64,000 nucleotides of DNA from Myoxocephalus aenaeus. Taxonomy: Eukaryota > Chordata > Actinopteri > Perciformes > Cottidae. The position numbers and the translations under genes were made by a program. The notes beneath the pieces are model-generated. The model saw nothing but the letters and a program-made list of their open reading frames with translations, did not search any database and was not told where the DNA came from. Location: positions 4,566,001-4,630,000 of the forward strand of contig JBAMJR010000025.1 of assembly GCA_038501785.1 (NCBI GenBank), given 5' to 3'. This document shows positions 11,312-22,141 of the stretch, piece by piece (positions within the stretch are counted from its first letter, which is position 1; each line of letters begins with the position of its first letter).

Positions 11312-12160
11312 TGCCGTGTTCACACCGGACGCGGCGCGAATTTGCGGCGCGACCAGATTACATGCAAAGTCAATCCACAGACACGCAGCCCCGCGAATCG
11401 GCGATTTTTTCGCGGGGCGGCGCGATAGACGCGTTTGAGGCGGCGCGAACAGAGCGTTTGACGAGGGGCGAACAGAGCGAAGGACGCGGCGCAAATTCGC
11501 GTGAGTTGAATTCTCCCAACTCCAGCGGAGAATTCGCGTGACGCAAAGTTGCGGCAGCCAATCAGCGTTGAGAATCAGCGTTGAGAAGCTCCGCCCGTCA
11601 CCACCGCCGTCTTGCCGGTCACGAATGAAACTGCTGCAGCTTCGCCTGAACCAGCGCTGGTAGCCGCCGTCATTCAGACACTGTTGTGGGACTACGGATA
11701 ATATTATGAACCCAGACACCATGGAGTTTGATGTTCCGACGTATGTGGAGTTTACACAACAAGTATAAAGCAGAACTAATGGTTATTTCCATGGTGGATG
11801 GCAGAATCGGTATCCGTTTTACGGAGAAGCCAGACGCAGTTCCTGGAGGAGTCGGAGAAATTCACCGAGCTGTGTGCGGCTACGGATGGTGTTATGAACC
11901 CAGACACGAGGGCGTTTCATGTTCCGACATGTTTGGAACTTCCACAACAAGTATAAAGCAAAACTAGTGGCTATTTATTCCATGGTCGATACCGGAAATG
12001 AAAGCTCCTTTCACAGAGACAAGTGACTGAGATAAGCCACGCCCCTTTCGCGGCGCGATGTTTCGAGTTTGGTGTGAACACCCTCGTTTCACTCGCGCGA
12101 CTAAACTTCCGCGGTGAACGCGGCGCGATAATTCGCGCCGCGTCCGGTGTGAACACGGCA
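11312..12160. mobile_element. Harbinger-like non-autonomous element, complete
   Basis: The terminal inverted repeats of about 28 bp begin TGCCGTGTTCACACCGGACG and are followed by GC-rich GCGCGAA words. The flanking 3-bp TAA duplication (11309-11311 and 12161-12163) is characteristic of PIF/Harbinger. The interior has no intact transposase. It contains two tandem copies of a block, 11691-11802 and 11879-11990, which read in part as NPDT and HNKYKAELMVISMVDG on one frame. The same block occurs in a different transposon at 54.45-54.65 kb. Open frames across it are by-products of GC-rich inverted repeats. Confidence 0.85.
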
Positions 12161-12531
12161 TAATACTGATACAATGTGATGCTCACACATCTGCACTCAT
12201 TTTGTTTTGCACAGGTTGAAAGTTATTGTTTTTATCTTGAAAATATATTCAGTGCAAAACAGGCTATTTGCAGCCACAATAGGTAATTGTTTTGCCAAAT
12301 ATTTACTTTATTTGCATTGTTCTAACAAAGTGTTTGCACATGTTATTAGTTTTTGTCTGATGGAGCAATCTGGTTTACTTGAAAGGGATTTCAATTTTCT
12401 TCCTTCTATTATTTGAAAAAACGGATGGAGGAGTCACAAAAAGTTGGACCATTTTGTTACAATTTTGTTGGGGCCCGAACATTTTTCTTCCTCCAAAGTG
12501 GGGCCTGATATAAAAAGTTTGAGAACCACTG

Positions 12532-13475
12532 GTTTAACCCATCCACCACCTCTACCGTGGGCAGAATAATGACACAGATGGGTTTACATGGGAGTGAGTT
12601 GAAAGCCTGGTGTGTCTGAATAATATTGTATTGAACAATTATAAAGGTCTTTCAAGAAAGGATTCTGCACTGTACAACCTGTGATCCGGATTAATTCATA
12701 TTTAATACATACATAATAGTCACCTAAACATAATTAAAAAGACTGTGTAGGAAAGAATCAAATTGAGTTGAATCCAACGCATTTTATTGATTTATTAATT
12801 AGATTTGACTCAGATTTGCAGTTGATTTGATTCAAACAAAGCTAAGTGGAATTTAACCGTATTTCATCATAAATATAAAATATGCAAACAAAATATTAAT
12901 TTTATTCATTGAGAGGTCTTTTGATTTTAATCATCTTACACATCAACCCACGGTATTTTACACAACATGGACAATAATCAGCAATCAGGGAAAAGCCTGC
13001 CGTTTTCCCAAAGGAAAGACATCTTTGACTATTATTCGGTAAACAAATGTCATAGCCAAGTTGCTGCTGCAGTTGAACATTGTTTTACTCTGTAAGCTAC
13101 CAAACATGACAACTTTACTGCGCTGGCAATCACAATTGAGCTAGTGATTCAAAGTCAGTCAGTCTACAAAAACATCTCCATTGATTCTACGACTGAAAAG
13201 GTTGTCGGCGCAATGTCAAAATGTCATGTGACTTTCCAAAGCATAGTGTATAAAATGCCCTTTCAAGATAACAGCGAATTAAATTTCACCAAATGTCCAG
13301 AGGTCAGCCCGAGCTGGCACCATCCCCCACCTCAACAAGCTAGAGCTAGCTAGCAAATAACTGAGCAGAGGCCGCATTATTTGAATGCACAAATGTAGGA
13401 ACAAGCGTACTTGCTGTAGTCACCAGTCACGTACATTCATTTCATTTTGTTCAGCTTTCGTACATTCAGGTAAAA
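12532..13475. other. Unassigned non-coding stretch
   Basis: AT-rich sequence with no recognised gene or repeat. Confidence 0.5.
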
Positions 13476-13818
13476 TAGGGTGACCAGATTTGAGTTTGTG
13501 AAAAAGAGGACACTTTGTTCCGGGGGGGGGGGGGGGAGAGAGGAGGAGGAGGACACTTCGTCGCGGGGGGGGGGGGGGGCATGCCGTGAACCTACATTTA
13601 CGTTGAGATCAGTCGACCAATGACAGTTCTCTACAGTCAGAGCTTGCGCAAGAAGGTGGAACATGAGGGAGATACCATTTCCAAAACTTGTAAGGGGGTA
13701 ATAACTATTTTCCCGAACGTAGCAAAATCCCGGACGTTTTTGGAATCCCTGCCGGATGCTTTTTTTAGGTCTCGAAAAGAGGACATGTCCGGGAAAAAGA
13801 GGACGTCTGGTCACCCTA
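13476..13818. mobile_element. Short MITE with TAGGGTGACCAGA termini
   Basis: The 343-bp unit begins TAGGGTGACCAGA and ends with a near reverse complement (TCTGGTCACCCTA). The flanks share a 7-bp GGTAAAA (13469-13475 and 13819-13825). Internally it has repeated AAAAGAGGAC words at both ends and two long poly-G runs (about 13520-13534 and 13566-13579). The superfamily is uncertain: the duplication length suggests hAT, but a TA duplication with shorter ends would fit the same bases. Confidence 0.75.
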
Positions 13819-13825
13819 GGTAAAA

Positions 13826-15139
13826 AGACATCTGTAGGTTTTGTCTTGTTAGTTTCGTGTCTCAGTTCACAGGACATAAGGGCCACAGAAGGAGATGCAG
13901 GTGGAATTCCTCGCCTTTTTCCGTGTATCCATAATAGTATGCTTTAGTAAGCGGTTGCAGCGCATGCTGACTGATTAGAATGAGCTGCTTTTGTGAACGA
14001 AGGTCTTACAATTATATAAAAAGATGAACACTTCAAAGCTGGTTTGAGTATTTGTTTTTCGACGAGTTTCACAGAATCATGACGGTGCACCTTGAGTCAA
14101 AGTTGATGTCTAAGCTGGACGGATACACTCCCAGACTTCTGAACCTTCTCCCCTTCAAGGTGGAACCATGTGGCTGAGGTAGCAGGCTATCCTACTCTAC
14201 TTTCATCGACAGGACGTAATGTTAGTCTTTGATTTTCTCCACAAAAGAGTATGAAATAATTGCATGTTTTTGAATAGTTAATTCAGTGGACATTTTATTA
14301 GATATGTTTATTTTTTTACATATACAAATATACAAATACATATATATTTCTTTCAAAATTCATTTTTATGTTCACTTACATAGGTCACAGTTAACATGAG
14401 GTCAGAATATTAGTCACCCGCAAGTAGCACAGAGTCGGCTGCAATTTGAAACGCCTCCAAATAGACCAGGACAACACCATTGACCTCAATGCTAAACCAG
14501 TGTAAGACATAACTGGTGGGAATTGGGGGGTGTTCTTATCTAAAAAAGGACATTTGAGTGACAATTACAAGTGACAAATAATTTTCATATGATTTTGGAG
14601 ACTTTTGCTAGTCCGGCTTGCAGGTGTCTGAAGTGTCAATCAAGGGGTTGAGGACTCCCTGAGAGCCCACTTATTCTGCACTGGCAAAATATATACTTTA
14701 ACACTTCTATGAGAGTGTCAACAAAAACTGCTCAAACTGAACCACATTTATTTGCTGGGTCCAATGACTTTTTTTTAAACTATTGTAATGAAATGTTTCA
14801 TGAGGCTGGTTCCTGAGGCAAAGGGGTTTGTTGAACCGTAACATAAGCCCCCTGTTTAAATTGCAGCTTTCACAAAGTTGAAGCAAGAAGAAGGCTTACT
14901 CCATGAGCTTAATAATGTTTACTTTTGTCATTTCAAGCCACAAGCCATCCGAGCCTCAACATGACAATAATGTTGTCATTCTGTGTTTGAGGAATCTACA
15001 GTTCAACGTTTAAAAGATTATGATGTAAGTAGATCAAATCACAAAATACAATCATAACTACATTTCCCACAGTTCTTGGCAAGCTACTGAGTCATTGTCC
15101 TGTAATAGGCCCTTTCCACAGCAGCCAATCTGACATAGC
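13826..15139. other. Unassigned non-coding stretch
   Basis: No gene recognised. Short open frames have no motif. Confidence 0.5.
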
Positions 15140-15235
15140 ACATTACATTACATTATTACATTTCATTTAACTGACGCTTTTATCCAAAGCGACTTACATA
15201 TTTTGCTCTATACACCATAGACACAGCAACGGGGT
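15140..15235. repeat. Dispersed fish repeat with 'CATTACATTACATTATTACA'
   Basis: The stretch CATTACATTACATT...ACGCTTTTATCCAAAGCGAC is a very common interspersed word set in teleost genomes. It includes the small palindrome GCTTTTATCCAAAGC. Its class is not certain. Confidence 0.6.
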
Positions 15236-16586
15236 GCAATTCACAGGGATGGAGTTTTGTAGTCCCTTTCAGCTTCAAAATATAGAGGTATATTTACTGA
15301 CATATTTTATCGCGTAGAACAAAATGGTAAGATATCTTAAGTTCGTGTTAACCACTGACCTTATTTTAAACCCATTAAAAACATTATTTGGTTGGAAGTT
15401 TTAGGACTCATTCCTGCACAGCTCTATTTTGGAATGGGGGTCTGAAAAATCCAATATTCTTGCTCTTCTAGGATGGTGCTGCAGGACCTCGCTGTACAAA
15501 GGATGAAAATCAACAACATCGAGACACATCGGAGGGTCCTGACAACATCGGTATCATGATAAAGGGCATGCCAGTTCTGACTGCTCTGGGTAACTTTCTA
15601 TGGACTTCATCCATGTTCGTTGGATGGGAATATGCAGTAAATCCTGAAGTCTTTTACAAACTCCTCCTCGAGCTGAACTTTTTGAAGCTGTCCACAAAAG
15701 TGGACAGCTTCACAAATAATCTATGCCAGTATGCAATGTACTATATATCCCTCTTGTACACAAATATTGTTTTCTTATATCCGCTCTCTTTACTCTATTG
15801 TTGTATTTTGGCATTTTGCCCTGTGGATGCTGGATGAATATGTATATACAAAGGCAATACAATATATGTTTACCTGCTGTACTTTCTATGCATGGTGTTC
15901 AAATTAATTAAACTATGGCACCAAGACGTCATGATATTAGGTTGATGAGAAAAATGATGGAAACAAAGTGGCAATTAAAATGATTGAAGTCCTGTCATAC
16001 CATTTTAAACTTATATTTAAAATAATTAAGTTAGGTACATATAAATAACAATAGCAATGTAAATGTATATTGTTGAAATTGATATAATTTATTTTATTAA
16101 GTCAATCCAAATCATTTTGATCCATATACGCTTATAGTACGCTTATATCAATTTCACTCAAATACACATTATTTTTGTTTAAATTAAGTTAATGTATTCA
16201 TTAGCTACATACAATGTAAACCTCAAACCTCTTTTAGCTCATGATTTTGATTTTCCCGGTCAACATAGTGGAATCCAAACCAGAGCTAAAGGATATTTAC
16301 AGTAGGTCCTCGTGATATAAGCAGTGATAGCTCGTTGCTGTCTGGTGGAAAACGTCTTCCTCCGAACGTGTCATGAATCAGTGCTATTGGTCAGCCATTA
16401 CCTCCGTCTGTGGGCTCGGGCTCACACATGATGGGGGCTCCTGCTTTTATAGCCTGTAATATTCTGGATCTTCTGCCACATATCATTAGTGTTGTTGTTG
16501 TGGTCTCTTCTCTCTTCATGCCTCCTATTTGCCTCCTTGATGCCAGCTTTCAGTCTTAATCTGGCGAGGCAGCAGAAGCAGGGAAA
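15236..16586. other. Unassigned non-coding stretch
   Basis: AT-rich sequence. A 93-codon frame at 15556-15837 is rich in hydrophobic residues, but it has no family resemblance and no splice context that I can see. Confidence 0.45.
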
Positions 16587-16588
16587 TA

Positions 16589-17802
16589 CACTCACCTAAA
16601 GGATTATTAGGAACACCATACTAATACTGTGTTTGACCCCCTTTCGCCTTCAGAACTGCCTTAATTCTACGTGACATTGATTCAACAAGGTGCTGAAAGC
16701 ATTCTTTAGAAATGTTGGCCCGTATTGATAGGATAGCATCTTGCAGTTGATGGAGATTTGTGGGATGCACATCCAGGGCACGAAGCTCCCGTTCCACCAC
16801 ATCCCAAAGGTGCTCTATTGGGTTGAGCTCTGGTGACTGGGGGGGGCATTTTAGTACAGTGAACTCATTGTCATGTTCAAGAAACCAATTTGAAATGATT
16901 CGAGCTTTGTGACATGGTGCATTATCCTGCTGGAAGTAGCCATCAGAGGATGGGTGGCCATAAAGGGATGGACATGGTCAGAAACAATGCTCAGGTAGGC
17001 CGTGGCATTTAAACAATGCCCAATTGGCACTAAGGGGCCTAAAGTGTGGCAAGAAAACATCCCCCACACCATTACACCACCACCACCAGCCTGCACAGTG
17101 GTAACAAGGCATGATGGATCCATGTTCTCATTCTGTTTACGCCAAATTCTGACTCTACCATCTGAATGTCTCAACAGAAATCGAGACTCATCAGACCAGG
17201 CAACATTTTTCCAGTCTTCAACTGTCCAATTTTGGTGAGCTCTTGCAAATTGTAGCCTCTTTTTCCTATTTGTAGTGGAGATGAGTGGTACCCGGTGGGG
17301 TCTTCTGCTGTTGTAGCCCATCCGCCTCAAGGTTGTGCGTGTTGTGGCTTCACAAATGCTTTGCTGCATACCTCGGTTGTAACGAGTGGTTATTTCAGTC
17401 AAAGTTGCTCTTCTATCAGCTTGAATCAGTCGGCCCATTCTCCTCTGACCTCTAGCATCAACAAGGCATTTTCGCCCACAGGACTGCCGCATACTGGATG
17501 TTTTTCCCTTTTCACACCATTCTTTGTAAACCCTAGAAATGGTTGTGCGTGAAAATCCCAGTAACTGAGCAGATTGTGAAATACTCAGACCGGCCCGTCT
17601 GGCACCAACAACCATACCACGCTCAAAATTGCTTAAATCACCTTTCTTTCTCATTCTGACATTCAGTTTGGAGTTCAGGAGATTGTCTTGACCAGGACCA
17701 CACCCCTAAATGCATTGAAGCAACTGCCATGTGATTGGTTGATTAGATAATTGCATTAATGAGAAATTGAACAGGTGTTCCTAATAATCCTTTAGGTGAG
17801 TG
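16589..17802 (-). mobile_element. Tc1/mariner element, DD36E type, copy 1
   Basis: The ends carry 29-bp terminal inverted repeats beginning CACTCACCTAAAGGATTATT, flanked by TA at 16587-16588 and 17803-17804. It is 1214 bp long, a normal size for the superfamily. The transposase lies on the - strand. Copy 2 follows in opposite orientation after 101 bp. Confidence 0.95.
16621..17654 (-). pseudogene. Tc1/mariner transposase (DD36E), frameshifted
   Basis: It starts MRKKGDLSNFERG. The N-terminal paired-type helix-turn-helix region occupies roughly residues 20-110 (SISQSAQLLGFSRTTISRVY first, GRLIQADRRATLTEITTRY second). The first catalytic aspartate is D155 in WSDESRF, followed by the glycine-rich GGGGVMVWG. 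A 7-nt deletion near 16954, compared with copy 2, shifts the frame after residue 234 (FMAT). The second aspartate and the glutamate are therefore lost from this frame, which ends at codon 267. The remaining third is still readable in the next frame down to 16621. It would excise and reinsert DNA at TA sites if intact; as it stands it cannot. Confidence 0.93.
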
Positions 17803-17903
17803 TATGTTCTAATTGTCCAAAGAGGTGGAGGGCTTTGTAGCTGCCAGGATGTTTTGTGTTAACATTGTAAAACAGATGTTTGTTTGATTAAAATCACCAG
17901 CTA
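17803..17903. other. Spacer between the inverted Tc1 copies
   Basis: Unique sequence of 101 bp including both TA targets. It separates the 5' ends of the two transposons. I see no promoter motif beyond those in the elements. Confidence 0.8.
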
Positions 17904-19102
17904 CACTCACCTAAAGGATTATTAGGAACACCTGTTCAATTTCTCATTAATGCAATTATCTAATCAACCAATCACATGGCAGTTGCTTCAATGCATTTAG
18001 GGGTGTGGTCCTGGTCAAGACAATCTCCTGAACTCCAAACTGGGAAAGAAAGGTGATTTAAGCAATTTTGAGCGTGGCATGGTTGTTGGTGCCAGACGGG
18101 CCGGTCTGAGTATTTCACAATCTGCTCAGTTACTGGGATTTTCACGCACAACCATTTCTAGGGTTTACAAAGAATGGTGTGAAAAGGGAAAAACATCCAG
18201 TATGCGGCAGTCCTGTGGGCGAAAATGCCCTAGAGGTCAGAGGAGAATGGGCCGACTGATTCAAGCTGATAGAAGAGCAACTTTGACTGAAATAACCACT
18301 CGTTACAACCGAGGTATGCAGCAAAGCATTTGTGAAGCCACAACACGCACAACCTTGAGGCGGATGGGCTACAACAGCAGAAGACCCCACCGGGTACCAC
18401 TCATCTCCACTACAAATAGGAAAAAGAGGCTACAATTTGCAAGAGCTCACCAAAATTGGACAGTTGAAGACTGGAAAAATGTTGCCTGGTCTGATGAGTC
18501 TCGATTTCTGTTGAGACATTCAGATGGTAGAGTCAGAATTTGGCGTAAACAGAATGAGAACATGGATCCATCATGCCTTGTTACCACTGTGCAGGCTGGT
18601 GGTGGTGGTGTAATGGTGTGGGGATGTTTTCTTGGCACACTTTAGGCCCCTTAGTGCCAATTGGGCATCGTTTAAATGCCACGGCCTACCTGAGCATTGT
18701 TTCTGACCATGTCCATCCCTTTATGGCCACCATGTACCCATCCTCTGATGGCTACTTCCAGCAGGATAATGCACCATGTCACAAAGCTCCAATCATTTCA
18801 AATTGGTTTCTTGAACATGACAATGAGTTCACTGTACTAAAATGGCCCCCACAGTCACCAGATCTCAACCCAATAGAGCATCTTTGGGATGTGGTGGAAC
18901 GGGAGCTTCGTGCCCTGGATGTGCATCCCACAAATCTCCATCAACTGCAAGATGCTATCCTATCAATATGGGCCAACATTTCTAAAGAATGCTTTCAGCA
19001 CCTTGTTGAATCAATGCCACGTAGAATTAAGGCAGTTCTGAAGGCGAAAGGGGGTCAAACACAGTATTAGTATGGTGTTCCTAATATTCCTTTAGGTGAG
19101 TG
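17904..19102 (+). mobile_element. Tc1/mariner element, DD36E type, copy 2
   Basis: Same terminal repeats as copy 1, flanked by TA at 17902-17903 and 19103-19104. It is 1199 bp long. The right terminal repeat has one change (ATTCC for AATCC). It lies head to head with copy 1, so the two form an interrupted palindrome of about 2.5 kb. Confidence 0.95.
18042..19070 (+). pseudogene. Tc1/mariner transposase (DD36E), three lesions
   Basis: Compared with copy 1, a deletion of about 13 nt just before 18042 removes the usual start codon, so the first in-frame ATG is at 18079. A 9-nt in-frame deletion near 18229 removes three residues (CLVDARG becomes CPRG). One G is missing from the run at 18620-18623, shifting the frame after GGGGVMVWG. 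The second half continues in another frame to 19070. It retains the second aspartate in QQDNAPCH and the glutamate in SPDLNPIEHLWD. Thirty-six residues separate them, giving DD36E rather than the usual DD34E. This spacing matches the Tc1/mariner family named Incomer, as I recall it. It is not functional. Confidence 0.93.
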
Positions 19103-19187
19103 TATAATTAAAGAAGTTTTTTGTCAAGATGAGTGCACACAGTGCGTCTTATTTCCTCTCTGGGTCGTGGCCATTTTATAATATAAT

Positions 19188-19199
19188 GATATATATATA

Positions 19200-19237
<38 letters not shown>

Positions 19238-19251
19238 TAGATATATATATG
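19188..19251. repeat. (TA)n microsatellite
   Basis: TA dinucleotides with a few interruptions (CTA, GATAG). Confidence 0.95.
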
Positions 19252-22075
19252 TTTTGGACATACGCGGTTTCTGCCAGACTGCTACAATATGACATTTTTC
19301 ACCATGCTGTTGCATATTTTGGGAGAGTAAAAGCATGTGTAGTGAAAAAGGTGTGAACCAAGTGATGGGAGAGTGTCTGCTTCATTGATGTTTCAGATAA
19401 TGTGACTTGTAATGTAGCGGTTAACAACCAGCCTCTTCCACTCGTGGCTGGAAACCCCAGAGTGAACAGAGACAGATGATAACCAGGAAACCTGGATCCC
19501 CAATGTTGATCAATCAGTGAAGCAAGTAATCCCAAAAGAGATGGAGACCGTAGGACAACATCTGGCGAGGTTGGCTGCTATCCAAGTAAATAAACAAAAA
19601 ACATTCTTGTCCGGAATAAATCTGAAAAAAATCAATTTCAATACAACACACGACATGCTCCATCCAACAACCACATCTTATCATCACCACATTGTCTGCT
19701 TTCGTCCGGCATCTTTTGCCGTCATCTCTTTTTACTTTTTACAAACACACGGCTGATCCTCTATGGTAATAAATTACATGGACCAAGAATGGAACCCTGT
19801 GGAACCTCACAACATGAGAGCTTCCTTCATCCATTTCTTTGCATTTTTAACACTGACAAATCGCTTTGCAATTGATAAATCTTGCGAATTGGTTTGTCAA
19901 AGTACACCAAAAGTTGAGCATTTCCTTCGTCCATGCGAGCCAATCACCACTGATTCGGTCTTTTCATTGACATGAATAGATTTTCGTCTGGTGTTGTGAC
20001 TTGGTCCCTACAAACATGATGTTGTGCGTTGTTTATGTGTAAACTGGGCTTAACAAGGCTGTGTATGACTGTATGGTAAGATACAGTCTTGTGCCTCTGT
20101 ATGCAGGAGCTCTGGAATCTTTACAGTCGTATGTTTTTGCCACATTAGTTCCTTTGGGCCCCATTTAAAGAATCAGACGTGTATTCTTGTGGATGTAAAA
20201 CTACAGCATTAGAATTATTGCAGCCTTTTGTGCATCCCTCTTACAGGCTGAGGAGGAGCAGGACTGTGTGTCAGGGTGCCAGACTCTGGCAATAGGAGAA
20301 ACAACACCAGTGAGCCAGGGAGCACCCAGCCATTAAATGACCGTGACGGCTCACTGAGCTGCTGCCAAAACAAACCACACAGAAGATGACCAGAATGCAT
20401 CTGGGGGGAGAAGAGGTGCAATGAAGAGATCGACTGAGGACAGGGTTTTAGGTGGCCGGGGCAACGGGGGCTTGTAACAGCGGAAAAATGACACTCAGTA
20501 CTGGCCAGAGGCCAGGAAACACTGACGAGGACAGAGAGCCGAACAGGGCTAAAGACAACATGATGGGGGCAGCAGGAGGCGGGCGCTACGTCAAGGTTAT
20601 TGTTACACACAAGCGCGATGGAAGAAAACAATGCATAAACATCCGTCGCCCCAAGCACAGAGCGGAAAATGTGATCTCTCGAACAGTGGATAAACACATT
20701 GCAGCGTCCGCTGTAGACATTTGTGGGTCCAGTGCTTTGTGGCTGCCAGCCAGGAGGGGCGGGGGGGGGGGGGGGGCGGGGGGCATCACAGCAGCTTGTT
20801 AGTAGACTGTGGAGGGTGGCAGCCAAAAGACTGCCTGTGTTATCCCGGCTAATATGGGAAAGGTTAGGAGCCAGGGAGGGTTCATTACCGGGTGCCACTG
20901 TCTGAGCCAACAGAGCTGGAGGACGAGGCAGAGCCAAGAGACAATGCTAATGGCACACATAGAAGCCCAGCCAATGGCACCGCACAGGACAGCAGAGGGG
21001 ACGGGCGAGCCGGCATGACCCTCACATGAACCCCAAGCCAAAGTCCACCAACATCTCTCCGACACCGAGACATTGCTTTATTAATTTGCAGCATATTGCT
21101 GTTGATAACAGCGCGCTGATCTAAATTTCTACCGTCACCAAGAATTAACATAATGTTCATTATTTTCATTCCCCTGTTCTCTGAAACGTGCTGCGCCTGT
21201 TTGAATAGTTTATTCAGATAGAGATTATAGATTCTCACTTTAGTTTTTTTCCTACTGCCCTGCGGTTCAGGTGGCAGAGCACGATGGGTTCCATGAGACA
21301 GATCTGTAAGGGGTAGTACTCAAGCAATTATCTGTCCACCCGCCAGCTGGTGAGAAAAAGAGGAGAAAGAGAATCTTTATTATAAATCCATTATGTTTAT
21401 GTATTTTAAAAGCCATTAGGCCGACCACCAACAGCCTGTGGTCGATGAAACACCTGCATTTTAAAAGTCATCAGCCATCCAACCACAATACCGACTGGAA
21501 GAGAAAGAAAAAGAAGCATCACTACTTCTATCTGATGAAATTAGAGTGACATTTTGAAATAAGCCTATTAAATTGATCTTAAACTCTTATGATAATAAAC
21601 AGTTGCACTCTAAAACATAATCATTGAGGAACTTGTCTTCATGCAAACATTTATTCTAGCCCGGCTTTTGATTGTATTTATTTTTTATTACCACTATGCA
21701 GAAATGATTAGTCATCGTTATTCAATTGCAGTTTGGATTAACACCATGTACTTGCTTTCCCCTCATTACATTCACACCCCTTCTAAGTGACAGCTAACAC
21801 CTTGTCTGGCTTGTTTCCATCCATCAGTCCATCTTCACCAGATATGTCTCTGAGCTGCTTGTTGTCTGCAGGAGCTCAGTGTGCTCAGCAGCCGGCTGTG
21901 CGTGTCCCACTTTGTGTCAGTTTCAGTAGTTGTTGATGTGAACTAGGGGCACTTTGCATTTGCACTTGTCTCCTGAGTTGGCCCACTAAATTTCACACCT
22001 TGTGTCATCAGATGTTGGATTGCAACTACAATTATATATGGTGTTAATCCTAATCTAACTGATTACAATTTGATG

Positions 22076-22077
<2 letters not shown>
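19252..22077. other. Unassigned stretch with poly-G tract
   Basis: No gene is supported. The 240-codon - strand frame at 20215-20937 is proline- and serine-rich, runs across the poly-G tract at about 20760-20783, and has no domain. A short frame after an acceptor-like TCCCTCTTACAG at about 20236-20247 stops after 29 codons. I do not call either as a gene. Confidence 0.5.

Positions 22078-22138
<61 letters not shown>
22078..22138. repeat. (TA)n microsatellite
   Basis: Uninterrupted TA over about 60 bp. Confidence 0.97.

Positions 22139-22141
<3 letters not shown>

Larger units (their letters stand above)
10738..12531. mobile_element. Non-autonomous hAT element, complete
   Basis: The ends are CAGTGGTTCTCAAACT and, in reverse complement, the same (AGTTTGAGAACCACTG), typical hAT termini. 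A perfect 8-bp target duplication GTTTAACC flanks it at 10730-10737 and 12532-12539. No transposase is present. The 1794-bp interior consists largely of younger insertions: a SINE-like piece (10829-11018) and a Harbinger-like element (11312-12160). Confidence 0.92.

Noticed and set aside
11279..11722. 147-codon - strand frame
   Set aside because: It lies across the terminal repeat of the Harbinger-like element. GC-rich inverted repeats account for the open frame.
13437..13886. 149-codon - strand frame with proline runs
   Set aside because: It is the reverse of the poly-G runs within the MITE at 13476-13818.
20248..20337. 29-codon frame after an acceptor-like TCCCTCTTACAG
   Set aside because: The acceptor is good, but the frame stops quickly, and I find neither a donor nor a polyadenylation signal to make it an internal or terminal exon.
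20215..20937. 240-codon - strand open frame
   Set aside because: Proline/serine-rich translation of GC-rich DNA that crosses a poly-G tract. It has no domain, no splice context and overlapping frames on the other strand.
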